DNA from: Sva-07 sp963828415
GTDB taxonomy: Bacteria > Actinomycetota > Acidimicrobiia > Acidimicrobiales > Ilumatobacteraceae
Reading direction: 5' to 3'
Assembly (NCBI GenBank): GCA_963828415.1
Contig: CAWHEI010000009.1
Location: 434,001 to 498,000 of the forward strand
Length of the DNA stretch: 64,000 nucleotides
Below, in pieces: positions 1 to 8,554 of the stretch; positions within the stretch are counted from its first letter, which is position 1; every line of letters begins with the position of its first letter. Under the pieces are notes generated by a model, which searched no databases, had not been told where the DNA came from, and was given only the letters and a program-made list of their open reading frames with translations. The position numbers and the translations under genes are program-made.

Positions 1-518
1 AGTTCGAAGCGGTCGTCGGCCTCGCCGTACGGGCTCTGGTCGATGAACTTGCGCGGGACGAACCGTCGGCCCGACAGATGCGAGCCGGCGATGAACTGCA
101 ATCCCGACGCTGCCGGGACCGGGTCGAGTGCGATCCACATGCTGACGTTCTGCATGCCGTCGATGCCGTAGTAGGGATCGTCGTGGTGCCACGGCGTCGG
201 TTCGGTCGCTCCGGGCTCCTTCACGAGGACGTGTTCGTGGAAGAAGCGCACGGTTTGCGACCCCATCAGCTGGCCGGCGATCTCGGCAAGACCGCTCTCG
301 AACACCACTCGCCGGTACTGCTCGACGGCTGGCCACGTGACGTAGTCGCTCCAGAATCCGACGGCCTCGTCGGGGTTCGTGTACCAGTGCGACCAGTCGC
401 TCGGATGCGTCCGGTTGTACTCGACCCCCTCGGCGAGCAGGTCGAGCCACGTCGGCGCGACGACACCTCGCAGCACGGTGGCGCCATCGGTGCGGAACTG
501 TTCGATCTCGTCGTCCAC
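1..518 (-). CDS. Phytanoyl-CoA dioxygenase (PhyH) family protein, 3' end cut by window
   Basis: The reverse strand reads an open frame without stops from a GTG at 518 to the window edge (172 residues seen). It starts VDDEIEQFRTDGATVLRG, a typical PhyH N-terminus. The Fe(II) ligand motif H-x-D is in PWHHDDPYYG, followed by a GLQFIAGSH segment. The distal His and the 2-oxoglutarate-binding Arg would lie beyond the window. Family members are Fe(II)/2-oxoglutarate oxygenases that hydroxylate lipid or secondary-metabolite substrates; the substrate here is unknown. The frame stays open upstream to another GTG at 596, but 518 fits the family start and leaves a 42-bp divergent spacer before the next gene. 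Confidence 0.8.
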   Translation of the reverse strand, partial: MDDEIEQFRTDGATVLRGVVAPTWLDLLAEGVEYNRTHPSDWSHWYTNPDEAVGFWSDYVTWPAVEQYRRVVFESGLAEIAGQLMGSQTVRFFHEHVLVKEPGATEPTPWHHDDPYYGIDGMQNVSMWIALDPVPAASGLQFIAGSHLSGRRFVPRKFIDQSPYGEADDRFE

Positions 519-560
519 CCCGTGATCATCACAGAGCGACGCCCGAGTACCGTCGTCGGC

Positions 561-1439
561 ATGCTTCCCACCTCGCCATTCGGGTCCACCGGTCACCAGT
601 CGACACGAGTGATCTTCGGGGCCGCAGCCCTCGGCGGGATGAGCCAGGAGCGCGCCGATGCGACGTTGGCGAACGTCAGCGAATGGGGGATCAACCACAT
701 CGACACTGCTGCGTCCTATGGGGTGTCGGAGGATCGACTGCGCGGATGGCTGGGCGATCATCGACACGAGGTGTTCCTCGCCACGAAGACGGGCGAGCGG
801 CACGGCGACGCCGCTCGGGCCGAACTCGAACGATCGCTCGAGCGCATGGACGTCGACCGTGTCGATCTGATCCAACTCCACAACCTGGTCGACGACGACG
901 ACTTCGACCAGGCCTTTGCGCCGGGTGGAGCCGTCGAGGCGCTCAGTGCGGCCCGCGAGGAAGGGCTCGTCTCGAACATCGGCGTGACCGGTCACGGTCT
1001 TCGTATCGCGGGCATGCACCTGCGGAGCCTCGAGCGGTTCGATTTCGCGTCGGTGCTCTTCCCGGTCAACTTCATCCTGCTCGACAACCCGGCGTACCGC
1101 GCGGATGTCGACGAGCTGCTCGCGGTGTGCGCGGACCGTCAGGTCGCGGTGCAGACGATCAAGTCGATCGCACGCGGACGGTGGAGCGACGAAACGACCC
1201 CCCACTTCAGTTGGTACGACCCGTTGACCGATCCGTCGGCGATCGCCCGAGCGGTCCGGTTCGTCCTCGCCCATCCGCAGATGTTCCTCAACAGCACGAG
1301 CGACGCCCGTCTGATCGGATCGATCGTCGAGGCGGCCAGCGGCGACCTGACGGCGCCGAGCGATGGCGAGATGCGTGCCGACATCGCCGACCAGGGCATC
1401 ACGCCGTTGTTCGACGGCGACGTGCTCGAACGAATCTGA
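561..1439 (+). CDS. Aldo/keto reductase
   Basis: A 292-residue protein. The AKR catalytic tetrad is visible: D48 and Y53 in HIDTAASYG, K76 in LATKTGE, H107 in IQLHNL. These enzymes are cytosolic NADPH-dependent carbonyl reductases with a TIM-barrel fold. The ATG at 561 is chosen because family homology begins about there (VIFGAAALGGM); the frame is open further upstream, but that stretch is the shadow of the divergent dioxygenase gene. No partner gene indicates a substrate. A palindromic repeat begins 10 bp after the stop. Confidence 0.85.
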   Translation: MLPTSPFGSTGHQSTRVIFGAAALGGMSQERADATLANVSEWGINHIDTAASYGVSEDRLRGWLGDHRHEVFLATKTGERHGDAARAELERSLERMDVDRVDLIQLHNLVDDDDFDQAFAPGGAVEALSAAREEGLVSNIGVTGHGLRIAGMHLRSLERFDFASVLFPVNFILLDNPAYRADVDELLAVCADRQVAVQTIKSIARGRWSDETTPHFSWYDPLTDPSAIARAVRFVLAHPQMFLNSTSDARLIGSIVEAASGDLTAPSDGEMRADIADQGITPLFDGDVLERI

Positions 1440-1449
1440 TGCACCGGGC

Positions 1450-1482
1450 GATTACATCGCGGGTCTGACCCCTGGTGTAATC
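1450..1482. repeat. RAYT/REP-like palindrome, copy 1
   Basis: An imperfect palindrome. Outer arms GATTACA (1450-1456) and TGTAATC (1476-1482) enclose GGGTC and GACCC. Copy 2 lies at 3301-3331 with one mismatch over the central 29 bp. The core GGGTCTGACCCC resembles palindromes that accompany REP-associated tyrosine transposases, but no such transposase gene is in the window. It sits 2 bp beyond the stop of the FtsH-like gene, where it could also help end transcription. Confidence 0.7.
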
Positions 1483-1483
1483 G

Positions 1484-3268
1484 TCAGGCGGTGGGCAGCG
1501 GCGCGATGCGGACGGGGCCGCGGCGCTCGGTGACGTCGGCGTACTCGGCCACGATCGCCTTGATCTGGTCGCCTTCGAGTTCGTCGCTCTCACACAGCCC
1601 GTCGGCGATGCGCAGCAATGCCTCGCGGTACTTCGACGTCATCAGTGCGGCGCGGTCGGCGCCCTCGACCATCAACGCCTCGGCAGCCTCGCGGCTCACT
1701 TCGTCGGAGAGCACCTTGGCGACGAGGTTGCCAGCCGTCGGAATGCCCGCTGCTTCGAGACTGAGCAGACCGGGGCCGTGGCCGAGCTGCCCGACGAGCT
1801 GCGAAGCGAGGTTGGTCGCCACTGCGAGGTCTGATGAGATGCCGCTGGACGCCTCGCCGTACTCCTGGAGTTCGGCGGCCCGGCCGGCCAGCGCGACACA
1901 GATCAGATCGCGGGCATCGCTCGGGGTCTTGAGGAACCGCTCCTCGACGTCGCCGTGTGCGACCAGGCCCAATGCCGCCGAGCGGCGAAGGATCGACGCC
2001 ATCTTGACGTCGCGTCGCGTGAGCACGGCGGTCAGTGCGTGGCCCGCCTCGTGGATCGCGATGCGGCGCCGTTCGTCGGGGTGGTAGCCCATCTCGTGCG
2101 CGACGCCGACCTCGGTGACCAGTTGCGCCTGGAGCACGTCGGTCACGTTCATCGACGTACGGCTGTAGCGGAGCGCGATGATCAGCGCCTCGTCGAGGAG
2201 CTTCTCGATCTTGACCGGTGTGTAGCCGGCCGACAGATCGGCGATCAGCGCCGCGGTCACCTTCTCCTCGTGGTTCTTCCGATCGAGGTAGTACTGGGCG
2301 ATCGCCAGGCGGTCGGCCCGTGGGGGCAGGTTGAACCCGATGATGCGGTCGAAGCGGCCCGGGCGGAGCAGCGCAGGATCGAGGTCGGCGGCACGGTTGG
2401 TGGCGGCGACGATCAGGATGTTGGCCTCGGTGCGCTTGGGGCGCGGGCGCCGCTTGTCGGCCGGCAGGAAACCGTTGAACCAGTCGATGAAGTTCGCCTT
2501 GAACTTCTGGCGCCCGGTCGGCAGGTCGAAGCTCTGCATCTGGACGAGCAGTTCGTTGACGACGCCGACGATGCCTTCGCGCTGCGAGCCGGTGTTCATG
2601 CCGCTACGCGCGCCGCCGATCGCGTCGAACTCCTCGATGTAACCGATTGCGCCGCCTTCATCCCTGGCCGCCTTGCGGAGCGCCTTGAAGAACGAGCGGA
2701 TCTTCTTGTTGGTCTGGCCGTAGTACATCGACTGGAACTCGCTGGCCGACACGAACAGGAACGGCACACCGGCCTCGGCCGCCATCGCCTTGGCGAGGTA
2801 GGTCTTGCCGGTGCCGGGCGGGCCTTCGAACAGCACGCCGCGCCGTGCGTTGCCACCCATCTCGCGCTGGAACGTCTCCGACGCGAGGAAGAGGTTCATC
2901 GAGTCGATGGCCTCGCGCTTGGTCTGATCGGCGCCGACCACGTCGTCGAGGCGGATGTTCGAATCGGACGCCCGCAACAGCGTGTGCGGGGACCTGCCGG
3001 CCGTCAGGAAGGGAATGAAGATCACCGTGCCGAGGATGACGATCAGGCCGAGGGCGATGATGATCTCGGGGTTGCCCATCAACCAGCCGGGGATGCCGAG
3101 CCGGATCGGGTTGTTGTTCACGAGTCGCCACAGCAGATACGTGAGCACCAGGCCGAGGATCACCAGCCACTTCGTGAGCCGCTTCTGGCGGGTCCGCTCT
3201 CGATTGGCGTTGGCGTCGATGTCCTTGCCCGACAACATCTCGCCGGTGCTCAGTCGTGCCATCTCCAT
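1484..3268 (-). CDS. FtsH-like membrane AAA ATPase / M41 zinc metalloprotease
   Basis: A 594-residue protein. Two N-terminal membrane helices (about 34-52 and 69-88) precede an AAA domain with Walker A GPPGTGKT (149-156) and arginine-finger region RPGRFDR (about 303-309), then an M41 peptidase domain with zinc motif HEAGH (406-410) and a later SSD segment that could give the third ligand. It should degrade membrane or misfolded proteins at the cytoplasmic face. Two oddities: the Walker B segment reads AIGYIEEFDAIGG, with Glu in place of the usual first Asp of the DE pair, and about 35 extra residues (SFDLPTGRQKFKANF onward) separate Walker B from the second region of homology. It is therefore a divergent paralogue rather than a standard ftsH. 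The ATG at 3268 has AAGGGG about 7 nt upstream. Confidence 0.85.
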   Translation of the reverse strand: MEMARLSTGEMLSGKDIDANANRERTRQKRLTKWLVILGLVLTYLLWRLVNNNPIRLGIPGWLMGNPEIIIALGLIVILGTVIFIPFLTAGRSPHTLLRASDSNIRLDDVVGADQTKREAIDSMNLFLASETFQREMGGNARRGVLFEGPPGTGKTYLAKAMAAEAGVPFLFVSASEFQSMYYGQTNKKIRSFFKALRKAARDEGGAIGYIEEFDAIGGARSGMNTGSQREGIVGVVNELLVQMQSFDLPTGRQKFKANFIDWFNGFLPADKRRPRPKRTEANILIVAATNRAADLDPALLRPGRFDRIIGFNLPPRADRLAIAQYYLDRKNHEEKVTAALIADLSAGYTPVKIEKLLDEALIIALRYSRTSMNVTDVLQAQLVTEVGVAHEMGYHPDERRRIAIHEAGHALTAVLTRRDVKMASILRRSAALGLVAHGDVEERFLKTPSDARDLICVALAGRAAELQEYGEASSGISSDLAVATNLASQLVGQLGHGPGLLSLEAAGIPTAGNLVAKVLSDEVSREAAEALMVEGADRAALMTSKYREALLRIADGLCESDELEGDQIKAIVAEYADVTERRGPVRIAPLPTA

Positions 3269-3300
3269 GGGGATCCCCTTCGGTCGCCGTGTGTCGGAGC

Positions 3301-3331
3301 GTTACATCGCGGGTCTGACCCCTGTTGTAAC
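3301..3331. repeat. RAYT/REP-like palindrome, copy 2
   Basis: GTTACA (3301-3306) and TGTAAC (3326-3331) flank the same GGGTCTGACCCC core as copy 1, in the same orientation. It lies 32 bp upstream of the FtsH-like gene start, so the two copies bracket that gene. Confidence 0.7.
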
Positions 3332-3420
3332 GACTGGTCACCGAACGTAGCCCGAGAGCACCCTGCGTGGTCAACGTGCGCAGGTCAAGGAATGGTCAAG
3401 ACTTCGTCAGGTCGGCGACC

Positions 3421-3426
3421 TACTGT
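3421..3426 (+). promoter_or_regulatory. -10 box of a leaderless promoter
   Basis: TACTGT ends 7 nt before the ATG at 3434, so the transcript should start at or next to the start codon. The same layout precedes kgd, uvrD2, uvrB and others in this window. No clear -35 box. Confidence 0.5.
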
Positions 3427-3433
3427 TGCGCGC

Positions 3434-3886
3434 ATGCTCGCCGCCTACCGGGGGACCGGTTACAACGTCATGCTCTTCCTGCACATCCTCACGGCGTTGG
3501 TGGCGTTCGCTCCGGCGTTCGTGCATCCGCTGTTGGCGAGTCAGACCAAAGCGCTCGACGCAAGCAATCGAGGCAAGGTGCTCGGCATGATCGCCGGCAA
3601 CGGACGACGGATCTATGCGCCGGCGCTGATCCTGACCGGGTTGTTCGGATTCGCCATGCAGGGGATGTCCGATGGGGTGATCGAGTTCAGCCAGACCTGG
3701 TTTTGGTTGGCCATCGTGGTGTGGATCGCGATGAACGGCGTGCTGCATGCCGTGCTCCTCCCGGCCGAGCGCGCGGTGGCCGGTGGCGACGAGAGTTTGG
3801 CCAAGCGGGTCGATGCCGGCGGGATGATCCTGACCGTGTTGCTGCTGGTGATGCTCTATCTGATGGTCTTCAAGCCCGGGCTCTGA
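3434..3886 (+). CDS. Small four-helix integral membrane protein (DUF2269-like)
   Basis: A 150-residue hydrophobic protein with about four predicted membrane helices: VMLFLHILTALVAFAPAF, IYAPALILTGLFGFAMQG, FWLAIVVWIAMNGVLHAV and MILTVLLLVMLYLMVF. The early His in FLHI and the overall layout resemble DUF2269-type membrane proteins, whose role is unknown. The ATG is chosen because it follows a -10 box directly. It stands alone between a divergent protease gene and a convergent hydrolase gene. Confidence 0.7.
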   Translation: MLAAYRGTGYNVMLFLHILTALVAFAPAFVHPLLASQTKALDASNRGKVLGMIAGNGRRIYAPALILTGLFGFAMQGMSDGVIEFSQTWFWLAIVVWIAMNGVLHAVLLPAERAVAGGDESLAKRVDAGGMILTVLLLVMLYLMVFKPGL

Positions 3887-3909
3887 CCTCCGCGTCTCAC
3901 CACGCCAGT

Positions 3910-4551
3910 TCACGACTCGGCGACAGCGCCGGCTCCGAGATCCTCGATCTCCGGAGCGAGCAGTGATGCCCACCGCCGGTAGCCGCTCGCCGAGAGGTGA
4001 ACTCCGTCGGTTGTGTCGTTCGGGCGAAGGCCGCCAGTACCGTCGTCGAACGATTCGTGCAGCTCGAGGACGCGGACTCCCCGGCCAGCAGCGACGGCTC
4101 GAATCACTTCGTTCGTCGCCTCGACAGCCGCTGGTTGGTCGGCTCTCGGCAGCAGCGTCTGGGCGACGACGATGGTCCCGGGTGAGCGTTGCTCGAGCGA
4201 ATCGAGCAGTTTGCCCAACTGCTCGGCGGTCCACTCGGGGGAACGTCCGTCGCGAATGTCGTTCGTTCCGGTGAGCACGAACGCGAGACGAGGGCGGGCA
4301 TCGCCGATCGAGTCGGCGATCGGCACGAGCTGTTCGGTGGTGAACCCGGAGTGTCCTTGGTTCACGATCGGCAGATCGGGCAGCAACTCGTCCCACTCGG
4401 CCTGCTCGGTGATGCTGTCGCCCAGCATGACGATGCTCCCCGAATCGACCTGGTCCCGATGGGTGCCTGCGCGGCGCTCGATGAACAGCGCAACCAGCAC
4501 GACAGCGACGACAATCGCTGCGCCCCACATCCCTCGTCGTCGCCCGGTCAT
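3910..4551 (-). CDS. Secreted or membrane-tethered SGNH/GDSL hydrolase
   Basis: A 213-residue protein. A basic start (MTGRRRG) and one hydrophobic helix (about 8-24) suggest a signal anchor. SGNH blocks are clear: GDSIT (Ser46), GTND (95-98), and DGVHLS with Asp182 and His185, giving a Ser-His-Asp set. Such enzymes are extracytoplasmic esterases, lipases or acetylhydrolases; the substrate is not predictable here. The open frame continues upstream to 5097 but that part is antisense to kgd, so the start is set at the ATG at 4551 just before the hydrophobic segment. Confidence 0.8.
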   Translation of the reverse strand: MTGRRRGMWGAAIVVAVVLVALFIERRAGTHRDQVDSGSIVMLGDSITEQAEWDELLPDLPIVNQGHSGFTTEQLVPIADSIGDARPRLAFVLTGTNDIRDGRSPEWTAEQLGKLLDSLEQRSPGTIVVAQTLLPRADQPAAVEATNEVIRAVAAGRGVRVLELHESFDDGTGGLRPNDTTDGVHLSASGYRRWASLLAPEIEDLGAGAVAES

Positions 4552-4768
4552 CTTGCCAGCGGACCACACGACGACGAGGTCGTCAAACCGTGCGCGCCAC
4601 GACGAGCGCAGTCTTGGAGTCCACGGATCACACCTCGATTCGTCTCCACCCTTCGACGATCGCGTGCCGCCATCCCGGGAGAGGGCCACTTCCGACGTTC
4701 GTTGTCCACCGTCGTTGCGAGGTGGCACCCCAGCAGGATGCGACCGGTCGGGGACGCGACCCGACCGG

Positions 4769-4774
4769 TACAGT
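4769..4774 (+). promoter_or_regulatory. -10 box for kgd (leaderless)
   Basis: TACAGT followed by 7 nt and then a GTG at 4782. An identical hexamer stands 6 nt before the uvrD2 start. This spacing favours 4782 over the in-frame GTG at 4773, which overlaps the box. Confidence 0.55.
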
Positions 4775-4781
4775 GGCGCCC

Positions 4782-7700
4782 GTGGTAGCACCAGATGGTC
4801 AGGGGTCGGGGTTCGGGGCGAACTCGTGGCTCGTCGAGGAGATGTACGAGCAGTTCGTGGCCGACCCGGCATCCGTGAGCCAGTCGTGGCAGGAGTTCTT
4901 CGCCGACTACCACTCGCAGGCGCCGAGCGTCGCCGCCGCAGCGGCCACCTCGCCCGCCGTGCAAGCGGTCGCCGAGGCGCATCGCCCGCCGAGCGATGAC
5001 GCGATCCGGAACGGCAACGGTGCTCCGGCGGCCCCCGCTGAGCCTCCGGTGGCGCCCGTCGACGAACCTGGCACGCCGATCCGGGGTGCCGGCGCAACGA
5101 TCGCGCGCAACATGGAAGCCAGCCTCTCGGTCCCCACCGCGACCAGTTTCCGCAATGTGCCGGCCAAGCTGCTCGAGGTCAACCGCAAGGTGATCAACGG
5201 CTTCCGGGCCCGCACCGGCCAGACGAAGATCAGCTTCACCCACCTGATCGGGTGGGCGATCGTGCGAGCCATCGCCGACGCCGTCCCGGCAATGAAGAAC
5301 ACCTACGTGCTTGGCGACGACGGCAAGCCGCGCCTGGTCGAGAACCCGCACGTCAACATGAGCCTCGCCGTCGACAAGGAGAAGCCCGACGGCAGCCGCA
5401 CGCTGCTCGTGCCCGTGATCCGCGACTGTGACACGCTCGACTTCAACGGCTTCCTCGCCGCCTACGAGGAGATCATCCGCAAGGTCAACACGAACAAACT
5501 GACCGTCGACGACTTCCAGGGCGCGAACATCAGCCTCACCAACCCCGGCGGGATCGGCACCGTCCAGTCGGTGCCGCGCCTGATGCCCGGCCAAGCCGTC
5601 ATCGTCGGCGTCGGCAGCATCGACTACCCGGCCGAGTTCGAGGGGTCCGATCGTCGCAACCTCAGTTCGCTCGGCGTCAGCAAGGTCGTCACGGTCACCA
5701 GCACCTACGACCACCGGATCATCCAAGGCGCCGAATCCGGGCTGTTCCTCAAGCGCGTACACGAGCTGCTCCTGGGTGAGCACGACTTCTACGAAGACGT
5801 GTTCCAGGCGCTCGACATGCCGTACGAGGCGGTCAAGTGGCTGCCGGACACCTTCGCCATCGACCGCGAAGAGGCGATGCTCGCCAAGCAGATGGCAGTC
5901 GCCAAGCTCATTCGGGTCTACCGGGTCCGCGGTCACCTGATGGCCGACCTCGACCCGCTGCGCTGGAAGGAGCCGTTGACTCCGCGCGAGCTCGACCCCG
6001 CCACCTACGGCCTGACCATCTGGGATCTCGATCGCGAGTTCCTGACCGATGGCGTCGGTGGCGTCGACAAGATGCGCCTCGGCGACCTGCTCGGCGTGTT
6101 GCGCGACGCGTACTGCCGCACGATCGGCGTCGAGTACATGCACATCCAGAACACTGACGAGCAGCAGTGGATCCAGGAGCAGTTCGAGGGGCGCCAGCCC
6201 GAGGTGTCCAAGGAGCGCAAGCACCGGATCCTCGAGCGCCTGAACGCGGCGGAGAGCTTCGAGAAGTTCCTCGCCACCAAGTACGTCGGCACGAAACGGT
6301 TCGGTATCGAAGGTGCCGAGTCCGCGATCCCGATCCTCGACGCGGTGCTGTCGCATGCCGCTGACGCCGAGTTCGACGGTGCGGTGTTGGGCATGGCACA
6401 CCGCGGTCGTCTCAACGTGTTGTCGAACATCATGGGCAAGAGCTACGCGGCGATCTTCTCCGAGTTCGAAGGCCACATCGACCCGTCGTCGGTGCAAGGG
6501 TCCGGCGACGTCAAGTACCACCTCGGTATCAAGGGCAAGTACGTCAGCCCGTCCGGCGCTGATGTCGCCATCGAGTTGGCCGCCAACCCGAGCCACCTCG
6601 AAACCGTTGGCCCGATCGTGATGGGCGTCGCCCGAGCACTCCAGGATCAGATCGAGCCGCCTGGTGCGTTCAGCGTGCTGCCAGTGCTGATCCACGGCGA
6701 TGCGGCGTTCGCCGGCCAGGGCATCGTCGCCGAGTCGCTCGCGATGAGCGACATCGGCGGCTACCGCATCGGCGGCACGATCCACCTGATCATCAACAAC
6801 CAGATCGGTTTCACCACCGCACCGCAGTACGCCCGCTCGTCGCTGTACTGCTCCGACGTCGCCAAGACCGTCCAGGCGCCGATCTTCCATGTCAACGGCG
6901 ATGATCCCGAGGCATGCGTGCGAGTCGCCGACCTCGCCTGGGAGTACCGCCAGCGGTTTCACAAGGACGTCGTCATCGACATGGTGTGCTACCGGCGTCA
7001 CGGTCACAACGAGGGTGACGATCCCAGCTACACCCAGCCGCTGATGTACAAGGCGATCTCCGAACGTCGCAGTGTGCGCAAGCTCTACGTCGAGTCGTTG
7101 GTGCGCCGTGGCGACATCACCGTCGACGAGGCCGAGGACGCGTTGAGCGACTTCCACGACAAGCTCCAGGTCGCGCTCGACGAGACTCGCTCGCAAGCGC
7201 CGGCAACGATCACGGTGCCGAAGCCGCCGAAGCCGTTGGGTGTGCTGCCGCACATCCCGACCGGCGTCGAGCGTCCCGTGCTCGACCGGATCTTCTCGAA
7301 GCTCACCGAGTATCCGGAGGGGTTCACCATCCACCCGAAGCTCGGCCGCCAGTTCGAGGGCCGAGCGACGCTCTACGCCGACGGCGAGGTCGACTGGGCA
7401 ACCGCAGAAGCACTGGCGATGGGTTCGCTCGTGCTCGAAGGGCACCCGGTGCGCCTCGCCGGCCAGGACTCGCGCCGTGGAACCTTCAGTCAGCGCCATG
7501 CCGCACTGATCGACTTCGAGACCGGCGAGGCCTGGATTCCGCTCGACGACCTCGACACCGACGACCACTTCTGGGTCTTCGACTCGCTGCTGTCCGAATA
7601 CGCCGCGCTCGGGTTCGAGTACGGCTACAGCCACGCGAATCCGAACGCGCTCGTCATGTGGGAGGCCCAGTTCGGCGACTTCATCAATGGCGCACAGATC

Positions 7701-8414
7701 GTCATCGACCAGTACATCGTGGCCGCCGAGGACAAGTGGGGCCAACGCAATGGCGTCGTGCTCCTGCTCCCGCACGGTTACGAGGGGCAGGGCCCGGAGC
7801 ACAGCTCGGCCCGTATCGAGCGGTTCATGACGCTCGCCGCCGAGGACAACATGCAGGTCGTCAACACGACCACCGCCGCCAACTACTTCCACCTCCTGCG
7901 CCGCCAGGTGCACAGTGAGCGCCGCACGCCGCTGATCGTGTTCAGTCCCAAGCAGGGGCTGCGAATGAAGCAGACGCGCTCGGCAGTCGATGAGCTCACG
8001 CACGGGTCGTTCGAAGAAGTGCTCGACGATCCGGGTGACCTCGACCCGAACGCCGTCACGCGCATCGTGTTCTGCTCGGGCAAGGTGGCCTGGGATGCGA
8101 TCGACGAGCGTGACCGTCTCGGTGCGCCGGTCGCCGTGGTGCGCGTCGAGCAGCTGTATCCGCTGCCGACCGAACAGATGCTCGGGATCCTCGAGAAGTA
8201 CCCCAACGCCCGCGAGCTCCGCTGGCTCCAAGAGGAGCCCGAGAACATGGGTGCCTGGCGCTTCATCGAGGCCAACACCTGGCGGATCAAGGAACGTGGC
8301 TACGACCTGCGCCACGTCGCTCGGGTCGAGTCGGGCAGTCCCGCCACCGGCTCGAAGGCCATCCACGACCAGGAGCTCGCCGATCTCATGGAGCGCGTGT
8401 TCCGCGACGCCTGA
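4782..8414 (+). CDS. kgd: Multifunctional 2-oxoglutarate decarboxylase / dehydrogenase E1 with fused E2-like domain
   Basis: About 1,210 residues, close to mycobacterial Kgd (about 1,230). Order: a short N-terminal E1 helix (GANSWLVEEMYEQFVADP), an Ala/Pro linker, an E2-type succinyltransferase domain ending with the catalytic STYDHRIIQGAESG motif, then the ThDP-dependent E1 domain with HRGRLNVLSNIMGK, GDAAFAGQGIVAESL and RRHGHNEGDDPSYTQP. It decarboxylates 2-oxoglutarate in the TCA cycle, giving succinyl-CoA together with E2/E3 partners or succinic semialdehyde. The actinobacterial version lacks the lipoyl domain, as here. The frame is intact over 3.6 kb. The start is the GTG placed by the leaderless promoter. 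Confidence 0.95.
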   Translation: MVAPDGQGSGFGANSWLVEEMYEQFVADPASVSQSWQEFFADYHSQAPSVAAAAATSPAVQAVAEAHRPPSDDAIRNGNGAPAAPAEPPVAPVDEPGTPIRGAGATIARNMEASLSVPTATSFRNVPAKLLEVNRKVINGFRARTGQTKISFTHLIGWAIVRAIADAVPAMKNTYVLGDDGKPRLVENPHVNMSLAVDKEKPDGSRTLLVPVIRDCDTLDFNGFLAAYEEIIRKVNTNKLTVDDFQGANISLTNPGGIGTVQSVPRLMPGQAVIVGVGSIDYPAEFEGSDRRNLSSLGVSKVVTVTSTYDHRIIQGAESGLFLKRVHELLLGEHDFYEDVFQALDMPYEAVKWLPDTFAIDREEAMLAKQMAVAKLIRVYRVRGHLMADLDPLRWKEPLTPRELDPATYGLTIWDLDREFLTDGVGGVDKMRLGDLLGVLRDAYCRTIGVEYMHIQNTDEQQWIQEQFEGRQPEVSKERKHRILERLNAAESFEKFLATKYVGTKRFGIEGAESAIPILDAVLSHAADAEFDGAVLGMAHRGRLNVLSNIMGKSYAAIFSEFEGHIDPSSVQGSGDVKYHLGIKGKYVSPSGADVAIELAANPSHLETVGPIVMGVARALQDQIEPPGAFSVLPVLIHGDAAFAGQGIVAESLAMSDIGGYRIGGTIHLIINNQIGFTTAPQYARSSLYCSDVAKTVQAPIFHVNGDDPEACVRVADLAWEYRQRFHKDVVIDMVCYRRHGHNEGDDPSYTQPLMYKAISERRSVRKLYVESLVRRGDITVDEAEDALSDFHDKLQVALDETRSQAPATITVPKPPKPLGVLPHIPTGVERPVLDRIFSKLTEYPEGFTIHPKLGRQFEGRATLYADGEVDWATAEALAMGSLVLEGHPVRLAGQDSRRGTFSQRHAALIDFETGEAWIPLDDLDTDDHFWVFDSLLSEYAALGFEYGYSHANPNALVMWEAQFGDFINGAQIVIDQYIVAAEDKWGQRNGVVLLLPHGYEGQGPEHSSARIERFMTLAAEDNMQVVNTTTAANYFHLLRRQVHSERRTPLIVFSPKQGLRMKQTRSAVDELTHGSFEEVLDDPGDLDPNAVTRIVFCSGKVAWDAIDERDRLGAPVAVVRVEQLYPLPTEQMLGILEKYPNARELRWLQEEPENMGAWRFIEANTWRIKERGYDLRHVARVESGSPATGSKAIHDQELADLMERVFRDA

Positions 8415-8437
8415 CGCGACCCGACCCCTCCGGTCGC

Positions 8438-8536
8438 GATGAGCGAGACCGCCGTATGCGGTCGCTTCGCTCATCGGTGGGGTGGTTTCAACGGTCGCGA
8501 TGAGCGAGACCGCCGTATGCGGTCGCTTCGCTCATC
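8438..8536. repeat. 38-bp palindromic repeat, locus A (2 copies, 61-bp period)
   Basis: Copies start at 8438 and 8499. Each copy has outer arms GATGAGCGAG and TTCGCTCATC, inner arms ACCGC and GCGGT, loop CGTAT and a 3-nt bulge CGC. The 23-bp spacer starts GGTGGGG. It lies between the convergent kgd and HAD genes, so it could act as a two-way terminator here, though other loci do not share that context. Confidence 0.9.
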
Positions 8537-8554
8537 GGTGGGTCATCCCACGTC

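Noticed and set aside
4548..8474. 1,308-codon open frame antisense to kgd
   Set aside because: High-GC shadow frame; the plus strand gives a fully conserved Kgd with all motifs.
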